From assembly GCA_005408345.1 (NCBI GenBank), contig SEMN01000045.1:186001-250000 (forward strand): DNA of 64,000 nucleotides, in the 5' to 3' direction. This stretch comes from Macquaria australasica. Lineage: Eukaryota > Chordata > Actinopteri > Centrarchiformes > Percichthyidae. The position numbers were made by a program, and so were the translations under genes. The first letter of the stretch is position 1, and each line of letters starts with the position of its first letter. Shown here piece after piece: positions 57,031 to 64,000 of this stretch. Under the pieces are notes generated by a model, which searched no databases, was not told the origin of the DNA, and saw nothing but the letters and a program-made list of their open reading frames with translations.

Positions 57031-58607
57031 CATTTATTAAATATAACCAATGTTATTCCATTCACAGCCAGTCTTGGAATACGCTTCGTTTTTATTCATT
57101 TCATCATTTACAGAGAAAAAAAAAAAACAAGACATTGTCAACAAAGGGAAAGAAAAGACTACATGGATCAACATTATTTGAGACAAACTTATCTTAATTT
57201 GTGAATGCAAGTTCAAAGCTGGAGTACAACGTAAAACACTTAAGCATTAAGCTGAACAGCTACTGTACCAAAACAAAGGAAGGTCTTCCAGGTCACGCCC
57301 CCACGGCAACCTGGTCACTTTATCTGCTGGAGATCCACTGCTCCACTCTGACGCCACTTACTGAGGAAAGACAGTAAATGTTGGTTGAAACTAAGCACTT
57401 TGAGTCAGCGGAGGTTTTAAACCAAAGGCAAGCAGCAGCACACTTTTTTTTTATGCACAAAAGATGAGGCTCTCTGCAAACAGATTAAGCAGGGTCACAC
57501 AGGAATGGTAAGTGCTGCCAAACAGAGGGGAAGAGGAATGGCTACTTTTTTATTACATCCATCTCAGAGCAACAGGCGAAAGATTCCTCAACAAATAGCA
57601 CAGCCTACAAGGAAGACCAGAAAATACAGATGAACAGACTGTTGTAAAAAAATGTACCAGCTGCTCAAGGTAAGAAATCTATACAAACTTTACATTAAAA
57701 ATCACCGACATTCTGTCTAGTAAAAACAAAGCGTTGAGCAAAGCACTGACCATGAAAATCCAAAAATACAGCGGTCTTCTACATGATGAGTTATAATACA
57801 GGACATCACTGATGTCAGCTGCTTTACACAAACAAACCTGTGAGGGGACTAACCCATTGGTTTATTTCTCATAAACAAACAGCCATGACAGAGGCCAGAG
57901 TGGGTTCAGAAGTGAAGGAGTGAAAATGTAATTCTGCTGGGTTTCGACACCACTCCTTGTCAATAAAGATGAGAAACATACAATCAAAGTGCAACTAAAG
58001 AGGGCCGGCGACAGCCTTACTCATCATGTGTTTGCCTGCTTTGCCTCTTTTTGACAACTTGAGCAAATCATGGTTTAAAACACGTCCCCCGTTTCATCAA
58101 ATGTTCAAACAGCTAGAACAGCAATTGCCCATCATAGTTTTCTTTTGTTAAAAAATATAAATATCTCTTGTGTAAAAAAATATCACGGGTGATTTAGTTT
58201 CTTTGAGTACAAATAGAAAAAGGAAATTCTTGGCAAAATTTTGTCAGTCAGTCTCCAGAAAGGGAATGAAGACGATGGGTAGAAGATGATGTTTGTTTTG
58301 TGGGATATGATGGAGCTGTGGTACTTTGGGATGAGCTTTGCAGGCAGTCGGTACATGGGTGGGTTGGAGGGACGGGGAGACCACTGCCCCTCCTGGAGGA
58401 CCAGCTGCAGTTTGGTTGGCTTTGTTCTTGTGTGTGACCTTTGACCTTTTTAAAGAGTGAGTCTTTGCTCTCAGGAGACACTGCGCTCACAGGCCAAGAG
58501 GGGCTCATCTTCTTCATCCTTATCTCTGCCCATTATGTCGGGAAGAAGGGACAATTTTTCACCCCAATTCAGCGTCTATTAGTCAACATCACTGAGCTCT
58601 AGATCCT
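57031..58607 (-). other. mier1: 3'UTR of mier1 (- strand)
   Basis: Sequence downstream of the mier1 stop on the - strand. Hexamers reading AATAAA on the - strand lie at 57861-57866, 57549-57554, 57091-57096 and 57033-57038, so several 3' ends are possible. An 89-codon open frame at 58248-58517 on this strand has no supporting similarity and is taken as UTR. Confidence 0.5.
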
Positions 58608-61600
58608 TTAGTTCTCCTGTGTTCTGGATGGTTCCACCTCACTTTGACCCAGCGGCTCTGCCTCCGTCCTGCATCTCTTGGCTGGCCTTTCGTGTGCTAT
58701 TGCTGTGTCTCTGTGGTCCAGCGGAGGCTCCAGAGCACCATTTTGGTCATGGCTGGGCACGCTGGGTTGGCTGCAGCCGTTGGAGTTGTTGTCTGAAATG
58801 GGAGGAGGAGCTTCCACTGACGGATGGGAAGGGCCGTTGGACTGAAGTGACTCAGGCTTGACTTGATTCACAGGGGGCAGCGGAGCACCATCCACTGGGT
58901 GGCTTGAGTTGTGGCTTGCAATACCTGTCAAAGAACAATGACAAGTGAGTGGTTTGAAATTAAAACGTTGGATCACCCAAATTACAGCAGCTGTAATAGT
59001 ATCTAGCTATGCAGACGCTTATGGATTTATTTGACCAGGTTCTGAGGTCTCTCAGATTTCTGACACCGTCTGAATACAATGGAGGTGAATGTGACGTGCA
59101 CTCACAGTGATAAGTGGAACTACTTTCTACCTAAGAAATAGCCCCTATTAAACCTGTTGACAACATGGGATATCCACAGTTTATGGAAAGTTATTGTGGC
59201 TGAAATTTTTAAAACGCTACTTTTCCAATTTAATTTCCAAAGTAATGAGGTGGAGGCAGAAACCTAACCTAACACACATCTTCAAACCTGATGGCTAGAT
59301 ACCATTAGTGGTATCAAAAGATTTGTGCACATATACACCTTCAAGGACATCATATATTTTAGGTGATCCAGACAACATTTCAGACATGATGTTTCCTCGG
59401 TCAAAATGAAATACAAGGCCAAGTAAAGTTCTCGACAAGTAAAACAGAAGATATGAGTACTCATATAAGTACTTTGCATTCAGCTCACCGTTCTGACTGC
59501 TGCTGTCTTCCCTCTCCGAGTGGCTGGCGCTGCTGCTGGAGGTGGTGGGAGGAGGTGACGCAGCCCTGCTGGATGTCGCGCTCTCCGTCTCGTCCAGTAA
59601 TCTGTCCATGTAGTCTCTGATGACACACAGCAGCACACAAGCCGTCACACACAACCTGTACCGTTTTAAATACTAGCCAAGGGTATGTGGTCTGGTCTGT
59701 CATTCTTTTCTAACCTAACAGTGATTGCAGGTGGGTCCTAGTTAGGGTATTATACTGCACATTGAACTGTAACGTTTCATACAAGCTTCTTGTTGCAATA
59801 CATGTAGTCAATCTAAACAATTTGACAATACAATAGAAATACATGTTTTGTCTTTCTGGAGTATTTCAACAGAATGAGAACTGATGGATATTTTAAAAAG
59901 CTAATAAAAATATTTTACCATTACTATGGTTGAGCCATCAGTATGAAAGTAACAGAGACATTTCAGGGGAAGCATACGTTTGTTATCTGAGACCTAAATC
60001 CACATGGGATACCTTCACATGAGTAGAGATTCTACTCAGGACAGACTCCAGCAATAACCTCAAGTAAAAGTACCCCAAAATATATGACCTGTACTCCAAA
60101 GTCATCCATGAATGAACCTTCCACACTATGCTCATGTATTCTCAATGTAAATCCATCCACCACCTTAAAATCCACTGAAATGCCACCGAGATCTGTAATT
60201 ACCTTTTGTTTTCTAAAAAAAGAAGCTCGCCTTATTTTCCACTAATTTAAGATCTGAACGTTAAAACAAAGCTTAATGCATAAAATGTGCGTCTGCAAAA
60301 AAGGACCCACCGGTGGCAGACTTATTTTCATACAAAAACAAATTGAGAATCTGTTTTCATTACTAAGTGTGATGTTTGTGTATTGTGGTTTTTTCAATCA
60401 TAAAGCCTCTACTGGAATATTACAACAGACATAACCAAACACATCAACCTGAAACAGGAATACAATTTCTTCCACTAATAATTTACAATGTCTATATTAG
60501 CAATGTCTTTCACAACTGTATATATATAGATTTTTTTTTTTTTTTAAACTTACGTGACACCAGGGTGAAGGTTGTATTTCCTTTTCCCAAGTCTGGTTTG
60601 CTGTGCAAAGAAATCATAACGCTCAGACTTCTTCCACATGTAATAAAAGGCCACACATTCTCCTACAGACCTAGTTCTCACCTGAAAGATTTAATTCAGC
60701 AGACATGAAATAACCATTATTACCATCGTCTGAAGAGATAGATTCAGTACAATTTCAAGTAAGAGACAAATCAAATTATTGCTTGGGACTTTGACAAAGG
60801 TCATATGATCTACAGACACTTTAACACTGTAAAAACTAAGGAATTTGATTTGTCTCAAAATGCAACAGGGTTGTAATGTAGCCGATTCCAACCCTGAGCA
60901 TCCAACAGCCACATAACAGCAAACACATCAACATACATATAAAGTCACTGTCATGATTATCAATATTTGGTCATGATATATTCATCAGAAATGGTTCATT
61001 TGAAACACTTACCTTGTTGGCCTGTATTAAATGAAAGTCTTTCCCATAAGCTTTTAGTCCTTGTTCAAAACTTCTACATTCTTCTTCAGTCCAGACAGAC
61101 AGCTCCTCTGTTACAGAGAGAATACGTGTTAATCTTGTTAAAAATAAAACTCAGACGATCCAAGTATTACCCCAAAAAATGTTGCATCAGAGAAAACTGA
61201 AGGTAAATATGTGATGGACATTGTGGCTTGATTGTCTACGTACCTCTGGCTGCTTTTACATTAAACCTAAGTCTTCTTAAAGCTTCCTCTGTGTCAAAGT
61301 CACATTTCACCAGTTCGTACAACGCCTACAAAGAACCAAATGATCAAACACGTTTACATCACCCATTTGAAAAGCCACAAACATAACATGTAATACAGGC
61401 TTTATTTGACTTTTTTTTCTTATTGTCAACAAACCCATGAAAAGACCAAGTCTTCGTCAGTCTCTCACCACTTTCAGACTTCCCTACCGTGTCGGTGGCA
61501 CTCGGCACCAAGCCCATTCCTTCTTACTCAAGATACAAAAGAAGTTTCTCAAAAATATTGTTTCATTTTTAAAAAGACTCAGTGATTAACTAGAACAGCT

Positions 61601-63753
61601 GGGCACCGTGGCCTTCAGGCAATATCTCTCAAACAGGAGTAAATAGTGCATCTCAGCCACAGATTGATACACATTTAGTGACTCCAAATAAACTACATGT
61701 TCATTGTAATAAAGGATCATGCCACTCAGTGCAACAGTGTGGCTCAGTGATGAGTTTTTAAGGCTTTTTGGACAACAATGAAGGTCTATGGCACAGAGGA
61801 ATAATGTATCAGGCTTTGGTACACAGACAATAGTAGAATCAGTTTACTGCTGCTTTTGGTCTTTTTTAATGAGATTTGTTCACAATAAGAAAAATGCAGA
61901 CTTTGGCCAGCCTCATTCTCCACTACAAGCCACAGATATATTGCTGTCACCTGTTCATTGTCTTTGATATGGGATCCCTCTGGGATTGCATCCACTCCCT
62001 TCTCCTCTCCTGTCCGCCTTGACGCCTCTGTCAAGAACTCCACCACCTTGCCTTCAGGAAGACACTCTGGGTTCCACAACAACTGGTCGTCGTTTTCATA
62101 AACTACAGGACAAATTCAGAGAAAACAGGCAATACGATGTCAACCTTTTGTCTACTGTACCACCTTGAGTTCTTTTGGACCCAGAAAGGACACACGGTGT
62201 TACAGCTGAAATACGCAGATGTTGACAGTGAGACAACAAACAGCCCGCTTACCTTTTTCATTGTCTTTGTATTTACACAGGCCAACAGGGGTTTCTGCCT
62301 GATACATGGAACCCACCATGATTTCCTGTTGGGTATAAACACACAGTTTAGACTGGCTGACAAGTACTTCATAATGTATTCCAAATATGAAACCTGCCTG
62401 CATGATTCAAAACAGACTGTGAATCTTTTCTTACACCATAACAACATCCAAGTAATTTTCGCACAAATGTTCAGCACTCATTTGGATTTTTGTGAATACT
62501 CTGTTTGAGAAAGTTGAGTACAGTATTTCTGTAGTGGGCACTGTGTATTATTTAAAAGCCATAAATCCATCATAGTGACAGCCAACTTTGATAGCTGTGT
62601 ATTTCTAAGTCAAAAGGATTAGACAAACGTGAACTGACACTGCACATGCTACATATCCTGAGCAAATTCATCTGATCAAAGCGTTTAGCATTGAAAACAA
62701 ACCCCCTGTTTTTGTCGTGACAAATGTTTTTGTAGTCCTGTAAATCTGTAATCTATGTCTGAAACTCTGATAAATAAATAATTCTTACATACCTTTTTCC
62801 AGTCTTCAGATGGAACATAGTCCTCATCTTCATCTGACTCTTCCTCTGCATCATTATTACCTGAGACACAATGTGATATCCATTTAACCAGCTAAATCTC
62901 ACAAGAAAGTCTGCTGTGTTTTCTAATACAGACATCAACACGTAAAATTTAGTTGCAACGAGGAAAGAAGAGAAAGAAAATGAGGTGGCACATACTTTCA
63001 AAGTATTTGAGTTTCTGGGGGCGGATAAGTTCTGCTGTGCCAAGGGACCTGACTGAGCGTGTGCGACTTTCAGAGGTTACCTGGGCCTCATCTCCCTGTC
63101 CTGGTGAGTTCTTAACACCCTCACCCTGAAAACACACAAACATACACACAGAGGTTGCAAACAATGCTGAAATTACACAGAACAGTCAACATAACAAAAT
63201 GTATATAGTTTATGGAAACACCAACATACCTCGTTTCTTTTCAACTCGCCAGTGCTTCTGCTGCTTTCATCATTGTCTAGGTCCTCCTCCTCATCCTCCT
63301 CCTCATCATCCTCTTCTTCCTCTGGTTCTTCCTCCTCCTCTTCATCCTCATCTGCTGGTGAACCGCCCCCATAACCATACAGATTCAGCAGTTCATGAAT
63401 GGGCATCTCTCCTTCCTGTTGAAAGAAAAGTGACATTGTTTTCTTAACTGTAAAATGAACTAAACTTTTTTATTTAACAATTTGATGCCTAAAGGAATTG
63501 TTTTGGTCTAAATGTAAAGAACAAAATTCAAAATTGCTGTGCAGCTCAGCAATTACTTTACCAGGCTGACAAAACCAAACATGAGCTGAAAGCCTGAAAC
63601 TCACCCGCGCGAGATCTTCAATCTCGTTGGCGTTGGTCTCATCTGATGCCTCCAACATCTCCTCTTCCTCCAGTGTGCGTTCATCATCAAAGTCATGGAC
63701 AAGCATGTCTGCTGATGGGTCGAAATCATGGTCATCGGAACCTGCTGAACCTC
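58608..63753 (-). CDS. mier1: mesoderm induction early response protein 1, partial (5' end outside window), 11 exons seen
   Basis: Exons in transcript order: 63605-63753, 63230-63415, 62996-63125, 62793-62860, 62253-62325, 61951-62102, 61244-61325, 61013-61107, 60554-60681, 59489-59616 and 58608-58924. They encode about 502 residues to a stop at 58608-58610. The first codon is split with an exon beyond the window, so only a short N-terminus is missing. The order matches human MIER1: SDDHDFDPSADMLVHDFDDERTLEEEE; a long acidic tract (EEEEEPEEEEDDEEEDEEED); an ELM2 domain from SEDWKKEIMVGSMYQAETPVG through SRRTGEEKGVDAIPEGSHI; a SANT domain (LSVWTEEECRSFEQGLKAYG, then SVGECVAFYYMWKKSERYDFF); a Ser/Pro-rich tail and ERPAKRCRTEAE near the end. 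The family is a nuclear corepressor that recruits HDAC1/2 through ELM2-SANT. The tail after SANT is diverged and lacks recognisable human beta-isoform sequence. Confidence 0.95.
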
Positions 63754-63899
63754 CTAGAAAAGTAACCCCAAAAATGGAAGCGATGTTGCACATTTAGACA
63801 GAAAATATGACTGAATGAAACATTTACTTAAGGAAATTATGAACAAATCCAATGAAGGCCCAACCAGTATCTTTTTGTTTGAATATATATTTCAGATAT

Positions 63900-64000
63900 A
63901 ATCAGGTATAGGGGTGGGCGATATGGACAAAATCTTCTATCCCAGTATATTTTATTTTATATTCGCAATATCAAAATATCTTATGATATACGCAAATTTG
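63900..64000. repeat. interspersed repeat (ggggtgggcgatatgg-type), cut by window edge
   Basis: The segment begins ggggtgggcgatatggac and continues atattcgcaatatcaaaatatc and atgatatacgc. This is the 5' end of a fish DNA-transposon-like repeat. It lies in the mier1 intron upstream of the first visible exon and continues beyond the window. Confidence 0.55.

Noticed and set aside
58248..58517. 89-codon open frame on the - strand just downstream of the mier1 stop
   Set aside because: It resembles no protein I know, lacks splice support and sits where the mier1 3'UTR is expected.
1..64000. Possible integrated viral or retroviral sequence
   Set aside because: No gag, pol, env or replication-protein-like frames or LTR pairs were recognised; the mobile elements seen are non-coding MITEs and retroposon tails.

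Overview
This is an intron-rich vertebrate chromosomal window, most likely from a percomorph-type teleost. The evidence is spliced vertebrate orthologues with short introns, CpG-rich gene starts, many dinucleotide microsatellites, and short non-autonomous transposons of kinds common in fish genomes. It contains six protein-coding genes: five on the + strand, and one on the - strand that runs off the right edge. Exon structures were built by hand from splice sites, reading-frame continuity and remembered vertebrate orthologues; no alignment was run.

Layout: 1-3.5 kb is intergenic and rich in transposon remnants. nos1ap (3.9-19.4 kb, + strand) encodes the nNOS adaptor CAPON. A 5.4 kb gap may hold a non-coding 5' exon of the next gene. 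ddr2 (24.8-34.0 kb, +) encodes a collagen-receptor tyrosine kinase. hsd17b7 (34.9-39.5 kb, +) is a sterol-pathway 3-ketoreductase whose promoter carries two CCAAT boxes and an SRE-like site. After a repeat-bearing gap come serbp1 (43.6-50.2 kb, +; RGG mRNA- and ribosome-binding protein), slc35d1 (52.9-56.2 kb, +; ER nucleotide-sugar transporter) and mier1 (58.6 to beyond 63.75 kb, -; ELM2-SANT corepressor). slc35d1 and mier1 converge tail to tail.

The genes are unrelated in function and form no operon. Their order joins two blocks that are separate in human: NOS1AP/DDR2/HSD17B7 (1q23) and SERBP1/SLC35D1/MIER1 (1p31). UHMK1 and UAP1, which lie between NOS1AP and DDR2 in human, are absent here.

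I found no CRISPR array, phage, operon or obviously novel molecular system. The items most worth a second look are: a GC-AG intron in ddr2; an inverted MITE pair flanking two serbp1 exons; a candidate 22-codon cassette exon and a tandem acceptor in serbp1; the sterol-type promoter of hsd17b7; a candidate ddr2 leader exon; a transposon copy with intact target-site duplications; several recurrent MITE families; and the synteny junction.
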